64,000 nt of DNA, taken from the NCBI GenBank assembly GCA_018401055.1, contig JAGYLB010000085.1:62001-126000 (forward strand). Reading direction: 5' to 3'. The notes under the pieces are model-generated. The model worked only from the letters and a program-made list of their open reading frames with translations, was not told the origin of the DNA and did no database searches. Both the position numbers and the translations under genes were made by a program. The number at the start of each line of letters is the position of its first letter. Position 1 is the first letter of the stretch. The DNA is from Roseicyclus sp. (GTDB lineage: Bacteria > Pseudomonadota > Alphaproteobacteria > Rhodobacterales > Rhodobacteraceae). Below are positions 22,279 through 31,472 of this stretch, piece after piece.

Positions 22279-23600
22279 GCGCAGCCCTGCAAGTCGCCAC
22301 CGCCTTTGGCTCGGTCGGCGTGCTCCTGGGCCTCATGGCGCTGGTGCGCACGGCCGCCCAGCGCCGCCACATCAACGCCGAGGTCAGCCGCAAGCTGATC
22401 CATGTCTCCACCGGCCTCTATGCGCTGATCCTGCCTTGGCTCTTTCCTGACCGCTGGCCGGTCTACATGCTGATCGGCCTGACGCTGGTGGCGATGGGCG
22501 CGCTGCGCCTGCCCGCCCTTTCGGGCAGCCTCGGCCAGACGCTGCACGCGGTCGAGCGGCGGTCCTACGGGGATTTCCTGCTCGCCCTTGCCGTCGGGCT
22601 CTGCTTCTTCCTGTCGAACGGCGACCCGCTTCTCTATATCCTGCCCATCGCGGTCCTGACGCTGGCCGATGCCGCCGCCGCCCTTGCGGGTACCACCTAC
22701 GGCCGCCGCCGCTTTGCCGTCGAGGCAGGCCAGAAAAGCGTCGAGGGCACGGCGGTGTTCTTCACCGTCACGCTCCTGATCGCGCTGGTTTGCCTGATGT
22801 TCCTGTCAGACCTGCCGCCTGCCAATATCCTGACGCTCGCCCTGATGATCGCCGCCTTCGGCGCGCTGGTCGAGGCGCAAAGCTGGCGCGGTTTCGACAA
22901 CCTGTTCTTGCCGCTCGGCCTTCTGGTGTTCCTTGCGATCCACGCCAAGAGCGGACTTTTCGACCTGCTGACGCTAGCCGCGCTGTTCTTCGTCACCCTG
23001 GTGGGCTTTCGCGCGCTGGGGCCGCGTTTTGGCCTGACGCGCCATTCGGCTCGGGTGCATGTGGTGGCGATGTTCCTGATCCTCGCCGTGACCGAGGCGC
23101 AAAACGCGCTTTTGCCTGCGAGCGTCCTTGTCGCCCATGCCTGGGCCAGCCTGCGCAACCCCAGCGCCGAGGATTACGGCGATCTCGACATCGTGGCGGG
23201 ACTTGGCCTCTTCAGCTTCGGCTGGCTGGCTGTGGGGCTGGCTGTGGGCTGGAACGCCGTCGCCTTCTACGGTCTGACGGCGATGGGGTTTGCCATGGGG
23301 CTGGCGGCACTGGCGCTGCACGGGCGGCTGATCCTTGTGCCGATCATCGCCGCGTTCTTCTTCGGCCTGCGCGAGGGGGTGGCGGCGCTGAACCCCGAGG
23401 GCACGCTCTGGGCCGAACCGCTCTGGCCCGCAGCGCTGGCCTGCCTTGCGCTATGCGCGGGCGCGGCGGCACTGGCTCCAGGCTTTTTCGCCCGCGACCG
23501 GGTGTTGAAACTGACCGCCCTGTCGCTGATCGTGCCCCTTGGCCTTTATGCCATGCTCGTTTTGCAAGGGCCTGCCATCCCCGCCGGAGGTGCCGGATGA
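22275..23600 (+). CDS. Dolichol/phytol kinase-like (CTP-transferase fold) membrane protein
   Basis: Intact 441 aa with about twelve hydrophobic segments. The N-terminal half resembles the SEC59/VTE5 (dolichol and phytol kinase) and phosphatidate cytidylyltransferase fold: RRHINAEVSRKLIHVSTG near residue 35 and QKSVEGTAVFF near residue 155, the latter being the usual nucleotide-binding motif. The C-terminal half is an additional hydrophobic domain without a recognised family. GTG start overlaps the DUF3419 stop (GTGA) and the stop overlaps the GNAT start (ATGA). A polyprenol or lipid alcohol kinase is the best guess. Confidence 0.7.
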   Translation: MSAALQVATAFGSVGVLLGLMALVRTAAQRRHINAEVSRKLIHVSTGLYALILPWLFPDRWPVYMLIGLTLVAMGALRLPALSGSLGQTLHAVERRSYGDFLLALAVGLCFFLSNGDPLLYILPIAVLTLADAAAALAGTTYGRRRFAVEAGQKSVEGTAVFFTVTLLIALVCLMFLSDLPPANILTLALMIAAFGALVEAQSWRGFDNLFLPLGLLVFLAIHAKSGLFDLLTLAALFFVTLVGFRALGPRFGLTRHSARVHVVAMFLILAVTEAQNALLPASVLVAHAWASLRNPSAEDYGDLDIVAGLGLFSFGWLAVGLAVGWNAVAFYGLTAMGFAMGLAALALHGRLILVPIIAAFFFGLREGVAALNPEGTLWAEPLWPAALACLALCAGAAALAPGFFARDRVLKLTALSLIVPLGLYAMLVLQGPAIPAGGAG

Positions 23601-24440
23601 CCCACGAGACCCTCAAGACCGAGGGCGCATCGCTGACCCTCCACCTCGACGGCCCGGAGGGGACGGTGCGCCAGCCGCCACCATCGGCACAATCGCCTTC
23701 CGCGACGAAACGGCTTTGCGCCGGGCTGCTGGCCGAGGCGCTCGCCCGCATCCGCGCCGCAGGCCTGACCCGTGTGCTCGGGCCGATGGCGGGCGACACC
23801 TGGCGCAGCTACCGTTTCGTCAGCGAAAGCGACGGCTCGAAACCTTCCTACTGGAACCGACCAACCGCCCCCATGAGCCCGCCATTTTCGCCGCGGCAGG
23901 CTTCATCCCCGTCGCGCGCTATTTCTCGGCCCGGATGCGGCTCGCTGACATCGACCCCACGCCGCCCCCGCCACCGAGGCCTTAACCATCGAGCCATGGG
24001 ACGGCGCAAAGCCCGAGGCGCTCATCCGCGAGGTCTTCGCCCTCTCGACCGGGGCCTTTGCCGGCAATGCCTTCTACACGCCGATCACCGAGGATGATTT
24101 TCTGGCCATGTATCGCCCCGTCATGCCGATGATGCGCCCCGATCTGATCTTTTTCGCCCGCCGCCCCGACCGCACGCTCGCGGGCTATCTCTTCGCCATC
24201 CCAAATTACGCCGAGGGGCTGGAGACCAAGACCATCATCCTCAAGACCTACGCCAGCCTTGTGCCCGGCGCGGGCCGCCACCTTGTCCACGCCTGCCACA
24301 GCGCCGCCCGCGCGCTGGGGTTCGAGACGGTGATCCATGCGCTCATCCACGACGCCAACCGGTCCGCCGAGCGCAGCCGCATGGAAGGCGCGACCGTCTT
24401 CCGCCGCTACGAGCTTCTGGGCCTCAAGCTCGATGTCTGA
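23597..24440 (+). CDS. GNAT-type acyltransferase-like protein, frame-broken
   Basis: About 280 aa. Recognisable blocks are EALARIRAAGLTRVLGPMAGDTWRSYRFV, AAGFIPVARYFSARM and, in the C-terminal frame, a GNAT-like core: FARRPDRTLAGYLFAIP, KTYASLVPGAGRHLVHACHSAA and HDANRSAERSRMEGATVFRRYELLG. Three or four frame breaks lie between 23665 and 23990. It sits inside the overlapping gene row. The acceptor is unknown. Confidence 0.6.
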
Positions 24441-25861
24441 CCTGCTGCGCGACTTCGCCGCCGCCGTCGCGCGCCACCCCGACCGCACAGCCCTGGTCGA
24501 GGCCTCTGGTCGCGCCGTCAGCTTTGCGGAGTTGCAGGCCCGCAGCCACGCCTTCGCCCGCGCTTGGGCCGTGCGCGGCATCGCACCGGGCGACCGGGTT
24601 CTGCTCGCCATGCCCGTCAGCGCCGATCTATATGCCGCGCTTGCCGCCCTGTGGTCGCTTGGCGCCACGGTCGTTCTGCCCGAACCCGCGATGGGTCTGC
24701 GCGGGCTCATCCATGCCGCCCGCACGACCCGCCCGCGCGCCTTTGCAGCGCCGGGGCCTACAGCCTGCTCTGCCTCGCCCTGCCAGCGCTCTGGCCCCTG
24801 ATCCACCTGCGCCCCACGACCGCAAACGCCCCCCCCTTCGACCGCTCCCTGCCCGCAGACAACGACATCGCGCTGATCTCCTTCACCTCCGGCACGACGG
24901 GCGCACCCAAGGCAATCCCGCGCAGCCACGCCTTTCTCGCCGCCCAGCACCGCGCCATAGCCCCCCTGCTCGACAGCCCGGGCAATGAGCGCGACCTCGT
25001 CGCCTTCCCGGTCTTCGTGCTGATCAATATCGCCAGCGGCCGCACCTCCGTCCTGCCCGACTGGAAGATGTCGCGCCTCGCCCGCCTTTCGCCCGCCCGC
25101 CTTGCCACGCGCATCGCCACGCAAGCCGTCACCTGCGCCCTGCTGCCGCCTGCGCTATGCAAGACGCTGGCCCGCGCGCCCGCGACGCCCACGCTCCACA
25201 CGATCTTCACCGGCGGCGGCCCGGTCTTTCCTGACCTCCTCGACCGGCTTGCAGCCAGCCACCCCGGCCTGCGCATCGCTCTGCGTCTACGGCTCTGACC
25301 GAGGCCGAACCGATCGCCCATCTCGACGCCGCCCAGATCACGCCCGAGGACCGCGCCGCGATGAAGGCGGGCGCGGGCCTGTTGGCAGGCCACCCTGTCC
25401 CCGGCCTCGCCCTGCGGCTGCAAGACGGCGAGATCATCGTCGCCGGCGCACATGTGAACGCGGGCTACCTCGACCCCACGCAAGACGCCGCGACCAAGAT
25501 CCGCGAGGGCGCGCGGATCTGGCACCGCACCGGCGACGCCGGGCGCCTTGATGACGCGGGCCGCCTCTGGCTCACGGGCCGCCACGGCGCCGAGGTGCGC
25601 ACCACAACCGCCATCCTCCACCCTTTCGCCATCGAGGTCGCGGCCCGCAGCTGGCCCGGCGTACGGCAGGCAGCGCTGATGCCGGGCGGTGGCACGCCTT
25701 GCCTCGTCATCGAAGGCCAAACGCATCACCTGCCCGATTGGCAGGAACGTGCCGCGACCCTTGGCCTCGTCCGCGTCACACCCATCCGCCACATGCCGAT
25801 GGACCGCCGCCATGCGTCCAAGATCGACCGCGCGGCGCTGACCCGTCGCGGGTTTGGCTGA
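24433..25861 (+). CDS. AMP-forming acyl ligase, OleC-like, frame-broken
   Basis: Adenylate-forming enzyme of about 475 aa. The phosphate-binding loop is ISFTSGTTGAPKA, followed by PRSHAF; the A8-type motif is WHRTGDAGRLDDAGRLWLTGR. Blocks such as DLVAFPVFVLINIASGRTSVLPD and TIFTGGGPVFPDLLDRL resemble OleC-type ligases (beta-lactone synthetase group) more than ordinary acyl-CoA synthetases. Breaks lie near 24755-24770 and 25280-25290. It overlaps the GNAT gene by 8 bases. Whether it makes a thioester or a lactone cannot be told. Confidence 0.72.
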
Positions 25862-25977
25862 TCGCCCGCGTCATCGCAGCCCCTTGCCCCACACCTGCCG
25901 CCGCGCCACCAAACGACATGCCCCACGAGACCCCCTAAGCCGCCTTCTGGAACCGCGTCGCCCGCCGCTATGCAGCC

Positions 25978-26544
25978 ATGCCCATGCGCAACCCGCAAGC
26001 CTGGGAGGAGACGCTGGCGCGCACCCGCGCCCTGCTGCCCCCCGACGCGCATGTGCTTGAGCTTGGCTGTGGCACCGGCTCCACCGCCCTGCGCCTCGCC
26101 CCCCTTGCCGCCCACTACATCGCAACCGATGACGCCGCGGAAATGATCGCCATCGCCGCTGAGCGCAGCGCCGAAATCCCCAGCCTCCACCCTCTCCAGG
26201 CCCGGACCGGTGACAGCAGCCTGCCCCAAGGCCCCTTCGACGTCCTCCTCGCCTTCAACCTTCTTCACCTGCTGCCCGACCTGCCCAAAGCCCTGTCGGA
26301 GGCCCGTTCCCTCCTCAAACCCGGCGGTCTCCTCATCACCAAGACCCCCTGCCTCGGCGGGCCTTGGCTGGCCCTCTGGCCGCTCGTCCGCGTGCTTGGC
26401 CTGTTCGGCAAGGCCCCTCCGCTCCGCTTCTACTCGCCCTCAGCGCTCGAACGCCGCGTCATCGCAGCAGGCTTCATGATCGAGGCCCGTGCGGACCTGC
26501 CCCGCCGCCCGCCCTCGCGCTTTCTCGTCGCCCGCAGACTCTGA
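25978..26544 (+). CDS. Class I SAM-dependent methyltransferase
   Basis: 188 aa from ATG 25978. Motif I is VLELGCGTGSTAL, motif II IATDDAAEM, motif post II FDVLLAFNLLHLL and motif III LKPGGLLITKTPC. The family usually begins earlier (FWNRVARRYAAMP). That sequence is present upstream in the same frame from ATG 25918, but a TAA at 25936-25938 interrupts it, so either the start has moved or the TAA is an error. It closes the putative isoprenoid/lipid cluster. Confidence 0.75.
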   Translation: MPMRNPQAWEETLARTRALLPPDAHVLELGCGTGSTALRLAPLAAHYIATDDAAEMIAIAAERSAEIPSLHPLQARTGDSSLPQGPFDVLLAFNLLHLLPDLPKALSEARSLLKPGGLLITKTPCLGGPWLALWPLVRVLGLFGKAPPLRFYSPSALERRVIAAGFMIEARADLPRRPPSRFLVARRL

Positions 26545-26593
26545 CCCTTCTCTGTTTCGAAAACATCCCGGGGAGGCGCCCGGAACGGGCGAC

Positions 26594-26608
26594 GGGGGCA
26601 GAGCCCCC
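26594..26608. terminator. Hairpin between the cluster and the repair genes
   Basis: A perfect stem GGGGGC/GCCCCC with a three-base loop lies between the methyltransferase stop and the exonuclease start. There is no T tract, so termination activity is only a guess; it does mark the boundary between two gene groups. Confidence 0.3.
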
Positions 26609-26645
26609 ATCTTGCGCCGCCCCGGCGAAAGCCTACCTTCATCGC

Positions 26646-27668
26646 ATGGTCCTGACCTTCACCGAGGCCGGCATCTATTGCCCGGCCGCCGACGCCTACA
26701 TCGACCCATGGAAACCGGTCGACCGGGCGCTGATCACCCATGGCCATTCCGACCACGCTCGCTGGGGGCATCGCCGCTATCTCTGCACCGAACCCGCAGC
26801 TCCTGTGATCCGCCACCGGCTGGGCGATATATCAGTCCAGACCATCGGCTACGGCCACCGCCTCAGCATGGGCGCGGCGACCATCAGCTTTCACCCCGCG
26901 GGCCACGTGCCCGGCTCGGCCCAGATCCGGGTTGAGGTGGCGGGCGAGGTCTGGGTCGTCTCGGGCGATTACAAGACCACGCCCGATGGCCTGTCGGAAC
27001 CCTATGAGCCCGTGCGCTGCCACGCCTTCATCTCGGAATGCACCTTCGGCCTGCCGATCTACCGCTGGCCCACCGAGGCCGAGCTGGCCCGCCAGATCAA
27101 CGGCTGGTGGGCCGAGACCCGCGCCAAGGGCCAGACCCCCGTGCTCGGCGTCTATGCCCTTGGCAAGGCCCAGCGTGTCTTGCGGCTGCTCGACCCGTCG
27201 ATCGGCCCGATCCTGACCCATGGCGCTATCGAGGCCACGAACGCGGTCCTGCGCGCGCAGGGTATCTCGCTGCCGCCCACCATTCAGGTGACGGCCGACC
27301 TCGACCGCAAGGCGCATCGCGGCGCGATGGTGCTGGCGCCACCCTCGGCGCTGGGATCGGCCTGGATGCGGGCCTTCGGTCCCGTCTCCACCGGCTTTGC
27401 CTCAGGCTGGATGCAGTTGCGCGGCGTGCGCCGCAGGCGGGCCGCCGACCGTGGCTTTGTCGTCTCCGACCATGCCGACTGGGCCGGGTTGAACAGCGCC
27501 ATCGCCGCCACGGGTGCGGCGCGCGTCTTTGTCACCCATGGCAATACCGCGCAATTCGCGCAATGGCTGGCCACGCAGGGCTATGAGGCAGGCGTCGTCC
27601 AGACCGAGTTCGGCGACGAAAGTCTTGACGACACACCGCTCCGAACCGAGGAGGTGAGCGCCCCGTGA
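26646..27668 (+). CDS. Ligase-associated DNA exonuclease (metallo-beta-lactamase fold)
   Basis: Intact 340-aa metallo-beta-lactamase/beta-CASP protein of the mRNA 3'-processing-factor-like group that is usually encoded next to an ATP-dependent DNA ligase. The metal-binding motif HGHSDHARWGH lies near residue 31; further His and Asp ligands are in FHPAGHVPGS and VVSGDYKTT; VSDHADW is near the C-terminus. The same locus carries the ligase 2 kb downstream. Its GTGA overlap couples it to the hydrolase gene. Confidence 0.88.
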   Translation: MVLTFTEAGIYCPAADAYIDPWKPVDRALITHGHSDHARWGHRRYLCTEPAAPVIRHRLGDISVQTIGYGHRLSMGAATISFHPAGHVPGSAQIRVEVAGEVWVVSGDYKTTPDGLSEPYEPVRCHAFISECTFGLPIYRWPTEAELARQINGWWAETRAKGQTPVLGVYALGKAQRVLRLLDPSIGPILTHGAIEATNAVLRAQGISLPPTIQVTADLDRKAHRGAMVLAPPSALGSAWMRAFGPVSTGFASGWMQLRGVRRRRAADRGFVVSDHADWAGLNSAIAATGAARVFVTHGNTAQFAQWLATQGYEAGVVQTEFGDESLDDTPLRTEEVSAP

Positions 27669-28557
27669 ACGGTTCCGACCTGACCCTCCCCGACCACTTC
27701 TGGCGTTTCGTCGCGCGCTGGATCGACCGCCCGGTGCTTGCGGCCGTCGCCTCGCAGCGCGTCCTGCGGGTTCTCTTCGCCTTTTCCGCCCGCATGGGCA
27801 GTGCGCGTTACCTGCGGGGCCACCATGACCCGCGACCGCCACGGCGCGCTCTGGCTGACGCCGCAGGATGTGGCCCCCGACGCGCCCGTGCTGATGTACC
27901 TGCACGGTGGCGGCTTCACCATAGGCAGCCCGCGCACCCATGCGGCGCTGGCCGCCCACCTTGCCGCCCATGCCGGGATGCGCGCCTGTATCCTCGCCTA
28001 CCGGCTTGCCCCCGAGCACCCTGCCCCAGCCGCGCGCACCGACGCCATCGCCGCCTATGCCCGATTGATCGACGAGAACACGCCGCCTGCCGCGCTCGCG
28101 GGCGACAGCGCAGGCGGCAATCTGGCACTTCTCGTGGCCCAACACGCCCGCGACGCAGGGCTCCCGCAGCCACGTGCGCTCGCCCTCATCGCGCCCGCCG
28201 CGGATCTCACCGGCGACATCGCCGCCCGCTTTGCCGCCGCCCCGGACGAGATCTTGATCCCGCCCGCATGGCCGCGGCGCATCAAGCAGGCCTATCTGCC
28301 CGGCATCGATCCCGCCGATCCGACCATCTCGCCGCTGTCAGGCGACCTGAGCGGCCTGCCCCCACCCTGATCCACGCTTGACTGCCGAGGAGGCGCTGGC
28401 CGACGATGCGCGCCGCCTGGCCGAACGGATGGACGCGACCGAGCTGAAACTCTGGCCCGGACTGCCCCATGTCTGGCACCTTCACGCCGGCCGCGCCCCC
28501 GCCGCCGACCGGGCGCTGGCGGAACTGGGCGCATTCCTGAAGGCAAGGATTTCCTGA
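27665..28557 (+). CDS. Alpha/beta hydrolase, HSL (family IV) type, frame-broken
   Basis: About 297 aa esterase-like protein. Oxyanion-hole motif YLHGGGFTIGSP, nucleophile elbow AGDSAGGNLAL and a C-terminal LPHVWH region that supplies the catalytic His. It starts with GTG at 27665 overlapping the exonuclease stop. Frame breaks lie near 27815-27830 and near 28365-28375. The substrate is unknown; it is an odd insertion within a repair gene row. Confidence 0.8.
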
Positions 28558-28595
28558 CACGCGCCCGACATGCGGTCGTGCTATTCTCCGGCACC

Positions 28596-29684
28596 ATGGA
28601 TATCCGCATCACCACCTTCAACATCGAATGGATGGTCTCGGTCTTCGGGGGCCGCTGGGCCGATTGGGACGGCACCATGCCCGACGCCTTCCCCGGCCGG
28701 CGCCTGGGCGACATCACCCTCGACCCGATCCCAGACATGCCCGAACTGATCGCGCGGATCACCGGCGTGATCGACGCCATCGACCCCGATATCCTGTGCG
28801 TGCAGGAAGGCCCACCACGCCGCGACCAGATGGAGGCCTTTGTCGACCGGCACCTTGGCGGACGCTTCGACGTCGTCACCGCCAATAGCCAATGGCAGAC
28901 CAACCATGTGCTGATCCGCAAGGGGTTGGCGCTCGACTACACCGCAGATGACCCCAAAGACCGCGACACGACCCTGCGCTGGTCGGGCGGCCCATGGTAT
29001 CCTTGGGGCCTTGTCGCGGCAGAAGTGCGCAAGCTGCAGCGCTACCACCGCCAGCCCGTACGGCTGATGCTGACGCCAGACGCCGCCGACCCGGACGCGC
29101 CGCAGTTGGAGCTGATCTCGCTCCACACGAAATCGAAATTCTCCAAGCTGCGCAGCCGCCAGCAGTGGGAGGCGCGCGAGGTGGCGGCCGTGCTGGACGC
29201 ACTCAACGTGCGCCAGAAGCTTTCGGCCGAAATCGCGCTTCTGCGCCGCCATATCGAAGCGCAGATCGACGCGGAGGGACAAGATCACGCGATCCTCGTG
29301 CTGGGCGACCTGAACGACGGGCCTGCCGCCGACCTTCTCGAAGGGGAATTCCTGCTCCACAACATCATCGACCAGCTGGTCGGCACGATCCTCGCGCCCG
29401 AAACCCGGATGCGCCACGCGATGACGGACGAGGTTCTGGCGACCTCGACCACCACGCGGTTCCACAACCCGCTTGCGGGGGGTGAGCTGACCGAGGAACT
29501 GATCGACCACATGCTGATCTCGGACGGGCTTTCGACCGGGCGCTCGGGCGTCTTGTTCCGCCCCAGCAGCTGCGCCGTCGACCGCGCCGCATGGGAAGCG
29601 CAGAATGACGAGGCCGACGATCAGGATATCAGGCAATTGCGCCCCTCCGATCACCTTCCGGTCTCGGGCATCGTTGCGTTCTGA
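28596..29684 (+). CDS. Endonuclease/exonuclease/phosphatase family protein
   Basis: Intact 362 aa from ATG 28596 (a GTG at 28578 would add six residues). EEP-fold motifs are TFNIEW, LCVQEG, LGDLNDGP and the C-terminal SDHLPVSG, the usual metal and catalytic sites of the ExoIII/DNase I fold. Located between the ligase-associated exonuclease and the DNA ligase, a role in DNA repair is likely but not proven; phosphodiesterase or phospholipase activity is also possible for this fold. Confidence 0.82.
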   Translation: MDIRITTFNIEWMVSVFGGRWADWDGTMPDAFPGRRLGDITLDPIPDMPELIARITGVIDAIDPDILCVQEGPPRRDQMEAFVDRHLGGRFDVVTANSQWQTNHVLIRKGLALDYTADDPKDRDTTLRWSGGPWYPWGLVAAEVRKLQRYHRQPVRLMLTPDAADPDAPQLELISLHTKSKFSKLRSRQQWEAREVAAVLDALNVRQKLSAEIALLRRHIEAQIDAEGQDHAILVLGDLNDGPAADLLEGEFLLHNIIDQLVGTILAPETRMRHAMTDEVLATSTTTRFHNPLAGGELTEELIDHMLISDGLSTGRSGVLFRPSSCAVDRAAWEAQNDEADDQDIRQLRPSDHLPVSGIVAF

Positions 29685-29708
29685 GCGCGCGGGCCTAGCT
29701 TGGGCGAC

Positions 29709-31309
29709 ATGAAGGATTTCGCCGCCCTCTTCACCGCAATCGACCAGACCACGAAAACCGGCGTCAAGACGGCGGCGCTGGCCGCGTATTTCCGCACCGC
29801 ACCCGAGGATGACCGTCTCTGGACCGTGGCGCTCCTGTCGGGCCGTCGCCCGCGGCGGTCGATCACGACGACGCGGCTGCGCGAATGGGCGGCCGAACGC
29901 GCGGGCATCCCGCTCTGGCTCTTCGAGGCCTGCTACCCGGTCGTAGGCGACCTGTCCGAGACCATCGCGCTGGTCCTGCCGGAACCCACGACCCGGATCG
30001 AGCGGTCCTTGACCGGCTGGATCACGGCGCTCCGCGCGCTCGACCGGGCCGAGGATGCCCAGCGCAAGGATTTCGTGCTGGCCGCCTGGGACGGGCTGGA
30101 GCCGACGGAACGCTTCGTCTTCAACAAGCTCATCACCGGCGGCTGGCGGATGGGGTTTCCCAGAAACTGATGACCCGCGCGCTGGCGCAGGCGACCGGCA
30201 TCGACGAGGCCGACCTGACCCACCGCCTGATGGGCGACTGGTCGCCCGAGCGCGTCACATGGGCCAGCCTGATCGAGGCCCCCGACCCCACCGCCGACCT
30301 GTCGCGCCCCTATCCTTTCAGCCTCGCCTACCAGTTGGAAGATGCGCCCGAGGCGCTTGGCCCCGTCACCGACTGGCTGGCCGAACACAAATGGGACGGC
30401 ATCCGCGGCCAGCTGATCTTGCGCGCTGGCACCCACCACCTCTGGTCGCGCGGCGAAGACCTGATGACCGACCGCTTCCCGGAACTGGCACAGCTGAAGG
30501 ACTTCCTGCCCGATGGCACCGTGATCGACGGCGAGGTGCTGGCCTGGGACCATCCCGCCGACCGCCCGATGGGGTTTTCCAGCCTGCAGCCCCGGATCGG
30601 CCGCAAGAGCGTGCCGAAAAAGCTCCTGACCGAGGCGCCGGTGATCGTCATGGCCTATGACCTTCTGGAATGGCAGGGCCGGGATGTCCGCGAGCGTCCA
30701 CTGGGCGAGCGGCGCGCCACGCTGGCGGGCGCTTTTGTCCAACCTGCCCCCGGGCCGTGCCCCTGCGCCTCTCCGCCCCTGTCGCGGCGGAGGGCTGGGC
30801 GGGCATGGCGGCGGCTCCGCGGCAGGTCGCGCGACATCGGGGCCGAGGGGCTGATGCTCAAGCGGCTGTCCGCCCCCTACCGCGCAGGACGGCGCAAGGG
30901 CGATTGGTGGAAATGGAAGCTCGACCCGCTCACCATCGACGCAGTGATGATCTATGCGCAGGCGGGATCGGGGCGGCGGGCCACGCTCTACACCGATTTC
31001 ACCTTTGCCGTGCGCGACGGCGACCGCCTCGTGCCCTTCACCAAGGCCTATTCCGGCCTGACCGATGCCGAATTCCGCGAGATCACCGCATGGGTGCGGA
31101 AGAACACAACCGAGCGCTTCGGCCCGGTGCGCGGCGTGCGCCCCGAACATGTCTTCGAGATCGCCTTCGAGGGCATTCAGGCCAGCCCGCGCCACAAATC
31201 CGGCGTTGCCCTGCGGTTCCCCCGCATGGCCCGTTGGCGGCGCGACAAGCCGGTCTCCGAGGCCAATACGCTCGACGACCTCAAGGCGATGCTGGGGCGC
31301 TACGGCTGA
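29709..31309 (+). CDS. ATP-dependent DNA ligase, frame-broken
   Basis: About 530 aa. The N-terminal DNA-binding region (FVFNKLITGG) is followed by the adenylation site EHKWDGIR, with the Lys accepting AMP, then IDGEVLAW, AYDLLEW, EGLMLKR and WWKWKLDPLTID, and an OB-fold C-terminus. The frame breaks near 30160 at GGGG (one more G restores MGVSQKL) and near 30735-30830. It is the ligase of the exonuclease-ligase module. ATG 29709 is chosen over TTG 29700. Confidence 0.9.
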
Positions 31310-31472
31310 GGATTGTTTCCAGAAAACGCCCTGCGCCTTCCTTTCATCGGCCACATTCTCGGTGTGATTTAGTCAAGACGACACTGATGGGGTCAGGAAA
31401 TGGATTATCTTGGAATGATGGCCGGTCTTGTGGGGGCGCTTTTCGGCGCGGTCCTGATCGCGGGTGCCATTA

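Noticed and set aside
28581..29654. 357-codon minus-strand frame opposite the EEP nuclease
   Set aside because: Low-complexity, no motifs, fully shadowed by a gene with clear active-site motifs on the plus strand.
29933..31354. 473-codon minus-strand frame opposite the DNA ligase
   Set aside because: No recognisable domains; the plus strand shows ligase motifs throughout.
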